DNA of 21,598 nucleotides from Nautiliaceae bacterium (GTDB taxonomy: Bacteria; Campylobacterota; Campylobacteria; Campylobacterales; Nautiliaceae): NCBI GenBank assembly GCA_027063075.1, contig JAMOSM010000173.1, forward strand, positions 1-21,598, in the 5' to 3' direction. Every line of letters begins with the position of its first letter. The stretch's first letter is position 1. This document shows, piece by piece, positions 9,963 through 17,491 of the stretch. Below the pieces are notes generated by a model that was not told the origin of the DNA, did no database searches, and saw only the letters and a list, made by a program, of their open reading frames with translations. The translations under genes were made by a program, and so were the position numbers.

Positions 9963-11225
9963 ATGAAAGATGCAACCTTAGCTCTTCATTACGGATATGA
10001 TAAAGACACTCAAAAATCGATGCAGGTGCCTATATATATGACAACGGCTTATGAATACGAAGATACAGACCATGCGGCTAGGCTTTTTAATTTAGAAGAG
10101 GAGGGTAATATCTATACCCGTATAGGAAATCCGACAACAAGGGTTTTTGAAAAAAGAATTGCGGTACTTGAGAGGGGAATTGATGCAATAGCAACTTCAA
10201 GCGGAATGGCTGCGATTTTTTACTCTCTTGCGGCTTTGGTAAGAAGCGGGGATAATATTGTTATTTCTTCAAAGCTTTATGGAGGAAGTATTACTTTATC
10301 AACTCAAACCCTAAAGCAGTTTGGAATAAGCGCAAAATATTTTGACCCTACAAAACCTGAGGAGTTAAGAGAGCTTATAGATGAGAAAACAAAAGCTGTT
10401 TTGTTTGAGAGTATTGCAAACCCGGCTTTAACTGTAGCGGATTTTGAGGGAATTGTAAAAGTGGCAAATGAAAAAGGAGTTATTACGATATGTGATAATA
10501 CAATGGCAACGCCTTATGGGGTTAAACCAATTGAGCTTGGGGTTGATATTGTGGTCCATAGTGCAAGTAAATATATTGTTGGAAACGGAAGTGCGATTGC
10601 AGGGTGTATTATTGAAGCCCCTTTTGCAAAAGAAAAGTTAAAAACAAACAGGTATTCCCATTTTAATGAACCGGATGAGAGTTATCACGGACTTGTTTAT
10701 ACTAAAAAATTTGAAAACCCTTTTATTGCAAAGGCTCGTTTAGCAATGCTAAGGGATTTTGGTGCGGTGCTCTCTCCTTTTAATGCATGGCTTTTGATTT
10801 TAGGGCTTGAGACTCTTCATTTAAGAATAGAAAGGCATTCAAATTCGGCTTTGAAAATTGCTAAGTTTTTACAAACCCATAAAAAAGTAAAAAAAGTCAA
10901 TTATCCTTTTTTAGAAAGTGATGATAATTATGCTATGGCAAAAAAATATTTAAAATATGCAGGAGGGATTTTGAGTTTTGAACTTGAAAGTTATGAAGAA
11001 GCAAAAGAGTTTATAAAAAATCTTAAAATTTTCTCTTTAGTAACCAATATTGCTGATAGTAAATCTCTTGCAACCCATCCTGCAAGTACAACCCATCAGC
11101 AGTTGAGCAAAGAAGAGCTTATTAACGCAGGAGTGCCTGAAGGTCTTATAAGACTTAGTATAGGTTTAGAGGATGTTGATGATTTGATTCAAGATTTAAA
11201 AGAAGCTTTTGAAAAAATTAGTTAA
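9963..11225 (+). CDS. metY: O-acetylhomoserine sulfhydrylase (aminocarboxypropyltransferase)
   Basis: 420 residues, a Cys/Met-metabolism PLP enzyme. It joins O-acetylhomoserine with sulfide to give homocysteine, bypassing cystathionine. Seen: [20 protein letters not shown] at 51-70, the family signature including Tyr51-Arg53 that hold the neighbouring subunit's phosphate; SSGMAA at 79-84; DNTMATPY at 178-185 with Asp178 contacting the PLP ring; and [11 protein letters not shown] at 199-209 with Schiff-base Lys203. The roughly 420-residue length and [11 protein letters not shown] insertion fit MetY rather than the shorter MetB/MetC. metX, which makes its substrate, lies 155 nt downstream on the same strand, but the gap contains its own promoter-like element and a gene remnant. 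Confidence 0.92.
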   Translation: MKDATLALHYGYDKDTQKSMQVPIYMTTAYEYEDTDHAARLFNLEEEGNIYTRIGNPTTRVFEKRIAVLERGIDAIATSSGMAAIFYSLAALVRSGDNIVISSKLYGGSITLSTQTLKQFGISAKYFDPTKPEELRELIDEKTKAVLFESIANPALTVADFEGIVKVANEKGVITICDNTMATPYGVKPIELGVDIVVHSASKYIVGNGSAIAGCIIEAPFAKEKLKTNRYSHFNEPDESYHGLVYTKKFENPFIAKARLAMLRDFGAVLSPFNAWLLILGLETLHLRIERHSNSALKIAKFLQTHKKVKKVNYPFLESDDNYAMAKKYLKYAGGILSFELESYEEAKEFIKNLKIFSLVTNIADSKSLATHPASTTHQQLSKEELINAGVPEGLIRLSIGLEDVDDLIQDLKEAFEKIS

Positions 11226-11231
11226 TTAAAT

Positions 11232-11348
11232 TTTTATGATATTAAAGTAATTGCAGAGTTTATAGAAAATGAATAAATTTTTGAAAAATTGGAAAAAATA
11301 GGGGTTGATTGTTTTCAAGGATACTGTTTTTGCAAGCTAAATCTTTGA
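11232..11348 (+). pseudogene. Decayed C-terminal fragment of an EAL-domain c-di-GMP phosphodiesterase
   Basis: Read in one plus-strand frame from 11238, the metY-metX gap gives DIKVIAEFIENE, a TAA at 11274-11276, then IFEKLEKIGVDCFQGYCF followed by CKLNL and a TGA at 11346-11348. This follows the end of the EAL domain (consensus G.K.IAE.VE.E....KL..LG.D..QGY.F.KP), including the conserved AE..E motif and QGY. One base (GAA or AAA to TAA) would restore the reading across the internal stop. Everything upstream of this, including the EVL/EAL motif and most of the TIM barrel, is missing; the metY stop is only 12 nt before the first matching codon. No start or ribosome site is visible. It is a gene corpse, not an expressed gene. 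Confidence 0.8.
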
Positions 11349-11353
11349 AAAAA

Positions 11354-11362
11354 TGATAAAAT
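11354..11362 (+). promoter_or_regulatory. Putative extended -10 promoter of metX-xseB
   Basis: TGATAAAAT matches TGNTANAAT, 18 nt before the metX ATG at 11381, with an AAGG ribosome site at 11372-11375. The leader would be about 12 nt. The element sits directly downstream of the last codon of the EAL remnant. Confidence 0.4.
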
Positions 11363-11380
11363 TTCATAAAAAAGGCTATT

Positions 11381-12499
11381 ATGAAAATAAAAACAGATAT
11401 AGCACGATTTACAAAACCCCTTTATCTTGAAAGTGGTAGGCTTCTTGAGCCTTGGCAGATTGCTTATGAAACTTATGGTGAGCTTAATGAAAATAAAGAT
11501 AACGTTATTTTAATAACACACGCTCTCTCAGGTTCGCATCATGCTGCAGGATGGTATGAGGGAGACAGAAAGCCTGGATGGTGGGATGGTCTTATTGGTG
11601 ACGGAAAAGCCATTGATACCACAAAATATTTTGTAATTGCCACAAATGTAATTGGGAGCTGTTTTGGTTCAACCGGTCCTATGAGTCCTGTATATCCAGG
11701 AAGCAATGAGAGATATAGGCTAAAATTTCCGGTAGTTACTATAAAAGATATGGTAAAAGCTCAAAAGATTTTACTTGATTCTCTTGGAATAAAAAAGCTA
11801 AAAGCGGTAATCGGCGGAAGTATGGGAGGTATGCAGGCACTTAGACTTGCGGTTGATTATCCCGGGTTTGCTGAATATATTATCCCAATTGCAACAACCT
11901 ATCAGACAAAACCTTATGTAATTGCTATTAATAAGTCAATGATTGAAGCAATTAGAGCTGATAGTGAATTTAAAAATGGAAATTATGACCCTGAAATTGT
12001 AAAAGAAAAAGGACTAAAAGGACTTGCGGCTGCGAGGATGATAGGATATTTAAACTATATATCCCCATCGACATTTGAAAAGAAATTTGGAAGAGAGTAT
12101 GTAAAAACCGATGGGATGTTTGAACTTTTTGGTAGATTTCAGGTTGAGAGTTATCTTGAATATAACGGGGCTATGTTTCCTAAATGGTTTGATGCTTTGA
12201 GTTATATTTATCTTTTAAAAGCTATTTCTCTTTTTGACATAAGCCGGGGGTTTAATTCTTTAGATGAGGCTTTTTCTCAGATAAAAGATAAAATGTATCT
12301 TATAAGTTTTAGCGGAGATACCCTGTTTTTTCCTCAGGAGATGAGGGATATTAAAAAATATATGGATAAGGTAGGCGGCAGGTGTCAATATTATGAAATA
12401 GACAGTGACTATGGACACGATAGTTTTTTAGTTGAAATTGAAAAATTTGATTATCTAATTAGTGATATTTTAAAAGGAGCTCTTGATGCAAGATTTTGA
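11381..12499 (+). CDS. metX: Homoserine O-acetyltransferase
   Basis: 372 residues, alpha/beta-hydrolase fold. MetX moves the acetyl group from acetyl-CoA to homoserine, giving the substrate for MetY. Seen: HALSGSHHAAGWY at 47-59, GWWDGLIGDGKAIDT at 66-80, NVIGSCFGSTGP at 89-100, nucleophile elbow GGSMGGMQ at 145-152 with Ser147, FSGDTLFFP with Asp313, and DYGHDSF with His346. All three triad residues and the family's conserved blocks are present. Some MetX enzymes use succinyl-CoA instead; with a MetY partner nearby acetyl is more likely, but this is inference. xseB begins 14 nt before its stop. Confidence 0.93.
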   Translation: MKIKTDIARFTKPLYLESGRLLEPWQIAYETYGELNENKDNVILITHALSGSHHAAGWYEGDRKPGWWDGLIGDGKAIDTTKYFVIATNVIGSCFGSTGPMSPVYPGSNERYRLKFPVVTIKDMVKAQKILLDSLGIKKLKAVIGGSMGGMQALRLAVDYPGFAEYIIPIATTYQTKPYVIAINKSMIEAIRADSEFKNGNYDPEIVKEKGLKGLAAARMIGYLNYISPSTFEKKFGREYVKTDGMFELFGRFQVESYLEYNGAMFPKWFDALSYIYLLKAISLFDISRGFNSLDEAFSQIKDKMYLISFSGDTLFFPQEMRDIKKYMDKVGGRCQYYEIDSDYGHDSFLVEIEKFDYLISDILKGALDARF

Positions 12500-12659
12500 A
12501 AAAAAACTTGAAGAGGCAAAAAAATTGCTTGATAAACTTAACGACCCGGAAATTACTCTTAATGAAGCTATGCAGACTTATAAAAAAGGAGTGAAGCTTT
12601 TAGAAGAAGCTTCAAAAATGATAGAAGAGGCTAAACTGCAGTTTAAAGAGATTAAATGA
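12486..12659 (+). CDS. xseB: Exodeoxyribonuclease VII small subunit
   Basis: A 57-residue protein: MQDFEKKLEEAKKLLDKLND followed by PEITLNEAMQTYKKGVKLLE and a short helical tail. XseB is the small helical subunit that coats the XseA arm to form exonuclease VII, which degrades single-stranded DNA from both ends in repair. The pattern FE..LE.....L..L.....L.EA...Y..G..L...... is diagnostic. AAGGAG at 12474-12479 lies seven bases upstream of the ATG. It overlaps metX by 14 nt and shares ATGA with the next gene, so the three are translationally linked. XseA is not in this window. The C-terminus is slightly shorter than in many homologues. Confidence 0.9.
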   Translation: MQDFEKKLEEAKKLLDKLNDPEITLNEAMQTYKKGVKLLEEASKMIEEAKLQFKEIK

Positions 12660-13432
12660 AAATAGCCATTTTACAGACCGACTCTTTGCCTTTTGATAAG
12701 GCAAGGATTAATTATTATCTTTCTCAGGCAAAAAGAGAGGGGACAAGACTTCTTTTATTACCTGAGTATGTGTTAAACAGGTTTTTTAAAGAACTTGAGA
12801 GTATGCCAATTTCTTTTGTTAAAAATCAGTCATCTCATCAAATTAAACTTTTGAAACAGCTTTCTTTGTCTTATAATATAACTATTCTTGCTCCTATTAT
12901 TTTAATAAAAGGCGATAAAAAATATAAGGTTATAGGCAGATTTTTTAACGGAAATGTAAGGTATTACTATTCTCAGGTTTTTATGCCTTATCATCACTGG
13001 AATGAAGAGAGGTTTTTTTCAAAAAAAGAAAATAAACCCCTTGTTTTTAATATTGGAAAGTATAGAATCGGGGCACTTTTTGGGTTTGAGTCTCATTTTG
13101 ATGAGTTTTGGGGTTATTTTAGAGAAAAAAAAGTGGATGTTGTTGCTGTTTTAAGTGTTGGGACTTTTAATTCTCATCAGAGATGGTATGAAATGTTAAA
13201 AACACGGGCTTTTTTAAATAATATGTATGTTGTTAGGGTAAATAGGGTCGGAAATTATAAGAACTGGGAATTTTATGGTAAAAGTTTTGTAATTTCTCCT
13301 GAGGGAGAAGAAATTTTAATGCTTGGCGGTAAAGAGGAATTAGGAATTGTTAATATTTCAAAAGAACTTATAAAAGAAGCAAAAAAAGAGTGGAAATTTA
13401 ATAGGCTTTCTAAAAATTTAAATTTTAATTAA
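12656..13432 (+). CDS. Nitrilase-fold protein lacking catalytic Cys and Lys (probable pseudoenzyme)
   Basis: 258 residues of carbon-nitrogen hydrolase fold. Active members use Glu-Lys-Cys to cleave amides or nitriles. Seen: an N-terminal KIAILQTD strand; LLLPEYVL at 33-40 with catalytic Glu37 kept; YSQVFM at 105-110 where the family has Y.KxHL, so Lys is replaced by Gln107; and IGALFGFESHFDE at 138-150, aligning with vGvlICyDxrFPE, so the nucleophile Cys is Gly143 (codon GGG). The rest is intact, with RAFLNN and SFVISPEGEEI at 210-220 matching the family, and no stop or frameshift is seen, so the gene looks maintained. It follows xseB with ATGA overlap, as carbon-nitrogen hydrolases do in some relatives from memory. 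Function unknown: non-catalytic binding or scaffold role is inference. Confidence 0.8.
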   Translation: MKIAILQTDSLPFDKARINYYLSQAKREGTRLLLLPEYVLNRFFKELESMPISFVKNQSSHQIKLLKQLSLSYNITILAPIILIKGDKKYKVIGRFFNGNVRYYYSQVFMPYHHWNEERFFSKKENKPLVFNIGKYRIGALFGFESHFDEFWGYFREKKVDVVAVLSVGTFNSHQRWYEMLKTRAFLNNMYVVRVNRVGNYKNWEFYGKSFVISPEGEEILMLGGKEELGIVNISKELIKEAKKEWKFNRLSKNLNFN

Positions 13433-14471
13433 AAACTTCAAGTATTTCATAAGCTGTATTTCTTTTAGCTGGGATTTCTCCTACATCTTTTATAAGCTTT
13501 ATCATCTCTTCTTGATTCATAGCGTTTTGAGCCCCGGCACTTCTTACAACATTTTCTTCCATCATTGTAGAGCCGAGGTCATTTGCACCGTATAAAAGAG
13601 CCATTTGTCCTATATAACTTCCCTGGGTTACCCAGGAACTTTGTATGTTTTTAAAGTTATCTAAAAATAGTCTTGAGACTGCTAGATATCTTAGATATCT
13701 GTTTGATGAGGTTTTATGCGTAACTATTCCTTCTTTATAAAGGGCTGTATTGTAAGGTTGAAAAGACCACATAATAAAAGCCCTAAATCCTCCTGTTTCA
13801 TCCTGAAGCGCTCTTATTTTTTCCCAGTGTTCTACAACCTCTTCAATCGTTTCAACTGTTCCAAACATCATTGTGGCTGTAGTCTTCATTCCTATTTCAT
13901 GAGCACTTTTATGAATTTCAAGCCATCTTTTAGAGCTTATTTTTTTAGGGGCTATAATGTCTCTTACCCTGTCACTGAGTATTTCAGCTCCCGCTCCCGG
14001 AATTGAGCTTAGCCCTTTTTCTTTTAAGCGGATTAACACTTCTTTTACAGGTATTTTTGAAACCCTGCTTATATAATCAATCTCAGGTGCGCTAAATCCA
14101 TGAATTGTAATTTGTGGATATTTTTTATGAATATGTTCTACAAGGTTTTCATAAAAATCTATTTTAAGGTTTGGATGAACTCCTCCTTGAAAAAGTATCT
14201 GCGTACCTCCTATTTCTAAAAGCTCTTCTATTTTTTTATCTATTTCTTCAAAACTTAAAATATATGCGTCTTTATCTTTTTTATGTCTGTAAAAAGCACA
14301 AAATTTGCAGTCTATAAAGCAGATGTTTGTATAGTTTATGTTTCTATCTACAATAAAAGTGGTAATTTTTTTTGGATGAAGTTCTCTTTTTTTTTCAAGT
14401 GCCATTTTTCCAAGTTTTATCAAGTCTTCATTTTCAATTAAATTTATTGCTTCTTTTTTGCTTAACCTCAA
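13425..14471 (-). CDS. mqnC: Cyclic dehypoxanthinyl futalosine synthase (radical SAM)
   Basis: 348 residues. MqnC cyclises dehypoxanthine futalosine in the futalosine route to menaquinone, the respiratory quinone of Campylobacterota. Seen: NINYTNICFIDCKFCAFYR at 44-62 with the CxxxCxxC cluster Cys51, Cys55 and Cys58; GGTQILFQGGVHPNL at about 88-102; HGFSAPEIDY; IPGAGAEIL; and SSWVTQG near the C-terminus. The CAFYR wording and HGFSAPEI identify MqnC rather than MqnE. The start is TTG at 14471-14469, supported by AAGGAG five bases upstream and no nearby ATG. It is a single gene between convergent and divergent neighbours, and its stop overlaps the nitrilase-like gene's stop. Confidence 0.93.
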   Translation of the reverse strand: MRLSKKEAINLIENEDLIKLGKMALEKKRELHPKKITTFIVDRNINYTNICFIDCKFCAFYRHKKDKDAYILSFEEIDKKIEELLEIGGTQILFQGGVHPNLKIDFYENLVEHIHKKYPQITIHGFSAPEIDYISRVSKIPVKEVLIRLKEKGLSSIPGAGAEILSDRVRDIIAPKKISSKRWLEIHKSAHEIGMKTTATMMFGTVETIEEVVEHWEKIRALQDETGGFRAFIMWSFQPYNTALYKEGIVTHKTSSNRYLRYLAVSRLFLDNFKNIQSSWVTQGSYIGQMALLYGANDLGSTMMEENVVRSAGAQNAMNQEEMIKLIKDVGEIPAKRNTAYEILEVFN

Positions 14472-14495
14472 TTTTTCTCCTTAATATCCGATAAA

Positions 14496-14504
14496 TGTTA
14501 TAAT
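14496..14504 (+). promoter_or_regulatory. Putative extended -10 promoter of the GGDEF-cvpA-lysS-glyA operon
   Basis: TGTTATAAT is a perfect extended -10, 30 nt upstream of ATG 14535. Transcription would begin near 14511, so a TTG at 14505 cannot be the translation start. It is interleaved with the divergent mqnC promoter candidate at 14512-14520. Confidence 0.55.
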
Positions 14505-14511
14505 TTGACTT

Positions 14512-14520
14512 ATATTATCA
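14512..14520 (-). promoter_or_regulatory. Putative extended -10 promoter of mqnC
   Basis: On the minus strand 14520 to 14512 reads TGATAATAT, a TGNTAATAT variant of the extended -10. Transcription would begin near 14505 and run leftward into mqnC with a leader of about 34 nt containing the AAGGAG site. Confidence 0.35.
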
Positions 14521-14534
14521 TAAAAGGTTGCCGT

Positions 14535-15416
14535 ATGGAAGAACTTATTTTAAAAATTTCCCAAAAAACCTTAAAAGAACTTGAAAAGGCAAAAAAATTG
14601 CCTTTTCCCCTTTATTATAAGGAGGTTTTTAATAAGATAGCTTACGATGAAGGTATTATTGATAATTTAAATCCAAAACTTTTATGTCTTGAGCCTTCTA
14701 TTCACGAAATTTTTTTAGAAAAGACACACGAAGCGTTAAATCACATAAATCACACTTCAAAAGAGATTAAAAATCACTCTAAAGAGATAATTGAAGAAAT
14801 AAATGAAGTAAGTGCTGATGAAATAAAAGAGATGGTAATAAAATTCAGCGCAGAGTTGATTGATAAAATAACAAAAATGGAAGAAAAGATAAATGAATTA
14901 GAAAAAGAGTTAGAGAAAGCTTATAAGGAGTTATTAATAGACCCTTTAACACGTGTTTTTAATAGAAAAGCTCTTGAGAAAGACTTGAAAGAAATTTTAA
15001 AAAAAGGCAAGGATAAAGATTTAGACTTAGTTGTGGCTATTGTCGATATCGACAATTTTAAACAAATTAACGCTTCTTACGGTCATTTAATAGGAGATTT
15101 TGTTTTAGTTAAGTTAGCTCAGATTATAAAAGCCTTAGTAAGAAAAACAGACAGGATTTACAGATACGGAGGAGATGAGTTTATAATTGTTTTTAACCGT
15201 TCTACTTTATTAAACGCACAAAAAAGTATTGAAAGGATTATAAATAAAATATCTAAAACAACATTAAAATATAAAGATAATTTAATTAAAATTACAGTCT
15301 CAGCGGGAATTGCTACTCATAAAAGAGGCGATAATATTGAGGATATTGTTAAAAGGGCTGATGAAGCTCTTTATAAAGTAAAAATAAAAAGTAAAAATGG
15401 ATATAATACTTATTAA
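14535..15416 (+). CDS. Diguanylate cyclase (GGDEF) with cytoplasmic coiled-coil N-terminal region
   Basis: 293 residues from ATG 14535; an AAAAGG ribosome site precedes it. It is predicted to make cyclic di-GMP from two GTP. The N-terminal 130 residues match no sensor domain I know. They are helical and end in a Glu/Lys coiled coil (about 110-132), with no membrane segment. The GGDEF domain starts at DPLTRVFNR (136-144). It contains DIDNFK with metal Asp171 at 171-176, YGHLIGD at 182-188, and the active loop GGDEF at 212-216. The product-inhibition I-site RKTD lies at 203-206, exactly five residues before GGDEF, so feedback inhibition is likely retained. It heads the operon, 11 nt before the CvpA-like gene. 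Confidence 0.9.
   Translation: MEELILKISQKTLKELEKAKKLPFPLYYKEVFNKIAYDEGIIDNLNPKLLCLEPSIHEIFLEKTHEALNHINHTSKEIKNHSKEIIEEINEVSADEIKEMVIKFSAELIDKITKMEEKINELEKELEKAYKELLIDPLTRVFNRKALEKDLKEILKKGKDKDLDLVVAIVDIDNFKQINASYGHLIGDFVLVKLAQIIKALVRKTDRIYRYGGDEFIIVFNRSTLLNAQKSIERIINKISKTTLKYKDNLIKITVSAGIATHKRGDNIEDIVKRADEALYKVKIKSKNGYNTY
14584..14606. repeat. 9-bp inverted repeat near the 5' end of the GGDEF gene
   Basis: AAAAGGCAA (14584-14592) and TTGCCTTTT (14598-14606) flank AAAAA. The hairpin would form about 50 nt after the start codon and ends in TTTT, so it looks like a weak terminator or attenuator in the mRNA. It lies in a Lys-rich codon stretch and may be chance. Confidence 0.5.
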
Positions 15417-15427
15417 AAAGGTTATAA

Positions 15428-15952
15428 ATGAATCTGTTTGATGCTTTGGTTTTAGGAATTGCTATTATTTTAGGAATAAAGGGTTTTTTTAACGGTTTTA
15501 TTAAAGAAATAGCAGGACTTATAGGAATAATAGGGGGATTGTTTTTAGCAAGTAAATATTATCACAACGCTGGAGAGTATATAAATTATTATATTTTTCA
15601 TATTCCAAACAAATCTGCTATAAATTTAGTAGGTTTTATTGCGCTTTTTGTAGGATTTTGGATTTTTGCGGTTTTTATAGGATTTTTGATTTCTAAAATT
15701 TTAAAAGTGAGTGCCCTTGGAGGAGTTGATAGAATTTTTGGATTTATTTTTTCAAGTATGAAGTTTTTTATTTTAGTATCTGTTATTGTTGTTTTATTGT
15801 ATCAAATTCAATTTTTTAAAGAGTATGTCGATAAATATACTAAAAACAGTTTTATTTTCCCTTTAATGTTAAACCTTGGAGAAAAGATTATAAATATAAA
15901 TCCAAAAAGTTTAGAAAAAGTTGCTAAAAATGTTAAAATTCCAATAAATTAA
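15428..15952 (+). CDS. CvpA-family inner-membrane protein
   Basis: 174 residues with four hydrophobic segments at about 4-20, 28-43, 64-90 and 103-126. CvpA-family proteins are small inner-membrane proteins. In E. coli CvpA is needed for colicin V production, and its cellular role is still poorly defined. Seen: an N-terminal NLFDALVLGIAIILGIKGFF-type opening with the family's early Gly-rich turn (KGFFNGFIKEIAG), and ALGGVDRIFGFIFSSMK at 96-112, which is the signature loop before the last helix. The C-terminus is a short charged cytoplasmic or periplasmic tail. It sits between the GGDEF gene and lysS, as a CvpA-like gene does next to lysS in Helicobacter (from memory). AAAAGG precedes the ATG. 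Confidence 0.85.
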   Translation: MNLFDALVLGIAIILGIKGFFNGFIKEIAGLIGIIGGLFLASKYYHNAGEYINYYIFHIPNKSAINLVGFIALFVGFWIFAVFIGFLISKILKVSALGGVDRIFGFIFSSMKFFILVSVIVVLLYQIQFFKEYVDKYTKNSFIFPLMLNLGEKIININPKSLEKVAKNVKIPIN

Positions 15953-15970
15953 AACTCTTAAAGGAGATTG

Positions 15971-17479
15971 ATGTTTTCAAACGAATATGTAAAACAGAGA
16001 ATGGCAAAAGCCGAGAAATTAAAAGAGCACGGTTTAAATCCGTATGACCATAATGCTAAAAGAAATACAAAAATTGCAGAATTTTTAGAAAAAAACAAAG
16101 ATGTGTTTGAGCTTGAAAATAAAAGAGATGAGAGTAGAAAATTTGCAGTAGCAGGTCGTGTAAAATTTCTAAGACTTATGGGAAAAGCTGCATTTTTTAA
16201 AATAGAAGACGAAAGCGGTATGCTTCAGGTTTATATGAGTAAAAACGATTTAGGTGATAAATTTAATTTACTTAAAAAAACACTTGAAGTTGGTGATATT
16301 GTAGAAGTTAGCGGATATCCTTTTGTTACAAAAACAGGAGAACTTTCTATTCATGCCGATGATGTCAGAATTCTTACAAAAGCAATTCATCCTCTGCCTG
16401 AAAAATTCCATGGACTTCAGGATGTTGAAACTAAGTATCGTCAAAGATACCTTGATATGATTATGAATAAAGAGACTAGAGATAGATTTAAACTTAGAAG
16501 TCAAATTGTAAGTCTTGTTAGGGAATTTTTCTTAAAAAAAGGATTTTTAGAAGTTGAAACTCCTATGCTTCATACGGTTGTTGGAGGGGCAAACGCAAGA
16601 CCTTTTATGACTCATCATAATGCACTTGATATTGATATGAACCTAAGAATCGCACCTGAACTTTTCTTAAAAAGACTTATTGTCGGCGGTTTTGAAGCAG
16701 TTTTTGAGCTTAACAGAAACTTCAGAAATGAAGGAATTGACCATACTCACAACCCTGAATTTACAATGATAGAGTTTTACTGGGCGTATCATACAATGGA
16801 AGATTTAATGAAACTGACGCGTGAGCTTTTTGATTATCTATTCGAAAAATTAAATCTTCCAAAAAAACTTCAGTATGGTGATATGGTAATTGATTTTGAT
16901 GATTGGAAAACTATTACTTATAAAGACGCTTTAGTTAAAATCGGGGGAGTACCTGAAGAAATTTTAGAAGATGTTGAGGCTATGAAAAAATATTTAAAAG
17001 AGCATGGAGTTGAACTTGATGAGCATATCGATAGTAAAGGTAAGCTTTGGGCAGAACTTTTTGATGAATTCGTAGAATCTAAATTAATCAATCCTACGTT
17101 TGTAACCGAATTTCCTATTGAAATTTCTCCGCTTGCAAGAAGAAGTGATAAAAATCCTGAATTTGCGGAAAGATTTGAGCTTTTTATTGCGGGGCGTGAA
17201 ATAGCAAACGGATTTAACGAGCTAAATGACCCGCTTGACCAGTATGAGAGGTTTAAAGCTCAGCTTGAAGCTAAGGCTAAGGGTGATGAAGAGGGTATGG
17301 ATATGGATTATGATTATATTCGCGCACTTCAATACGGAATGCCGCCGACTGCCGGTGAAGGTATAGGAATTGACAGACTTGTGATGCTTCTTACAAATTC
17401 ACATTCAATAAAAGATGTGATTTTGTTCCCGACAATGAAACCAAAAAAAGAAAATAAAGACGAAGACAATATTAAATAA
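15971..17479 (+). CDS. lysS: Lysyl-tRNA synthetase, class II
   Basis: 502 residues from ATG 15971. It charges tRNA-Lys using ATP. Seen: an N-terminal OB-fold anticodon-binding domain (about 57-135, [19 protein letters not shown]), then the class II catalytic core with motif 1 around 189-198, motif 2 with [20 protein letters not shown] at 251-270, and motif 3 GEGIGIDRL at 462-470. RQRYLDM at 158-164 is typical of LysS. GGAG at 15963-15966 is four bases before the ATG; a TTG directly in front is too close to be the start. The gap to the CvpA-like gene is 18 nt and to glyA 12 nt. A short charged C-terminal tail ([11 protein letters not shown]) follows the core. Confidence 0.97.
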   Translation: MFSNEYVKQRMAKAEKLKEHGLNPYDHNAKRNTKIAEFLEKNKDVFELENKRDESRKFAVAGRVKFLRLMGKAAFFKIEDESGMLQVYMSKNDLGDKFNLLKKTLEVGDIVEVSGYPFVTKTGELSIHADDVRILTKAIHPLPEKFHGLQDVETKYRQRYLDMIMNKETRDRFKLRSQIVSLVREFFLKKGFLEVETPMLHTVVGGANARPFMTHHNALDIDMNLRIAPELFLKRLIVGGFEAVFELNRNFRNEGIDHTHNPEFTMIEFYWAYHTMEDLMKLTRELFDYLFEKLNLPKKLQYGDMVIDFDDWKTITYKDALVKIGGVPEEILEDVEAMKKYLKEHGVELDEHIDSKGKLWAELFDEFVESKLINPTFVTEFPIEISPLARRSDKNPEFAERFELFIAGREIANGFNELNDPLDQYERFKAQLEAKAKGDEEGMDMDYDYIRALQYGMPPTAGEGIGIDRLVMLLTNSHSIKDVILFPTMKPKKENKDEDNIK

Positions 17480-17491
17480 AGGAGATAAAAA

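Noticed and set aside
11276..11290. AATTTTTGAAAAATT as a metY terminator
   Set aside because: It is pure A/T pairing with a one-base loop, lies within the EAL remnant codons, and is not followed by a T-run.
14505..14534. TTG start giving a ten-residue longer GGDEF protein
   Set aside because: It directly follows the -10 element and would lie upstream of the expected transcription start. ATG 14535 has its own AAAAGG site.
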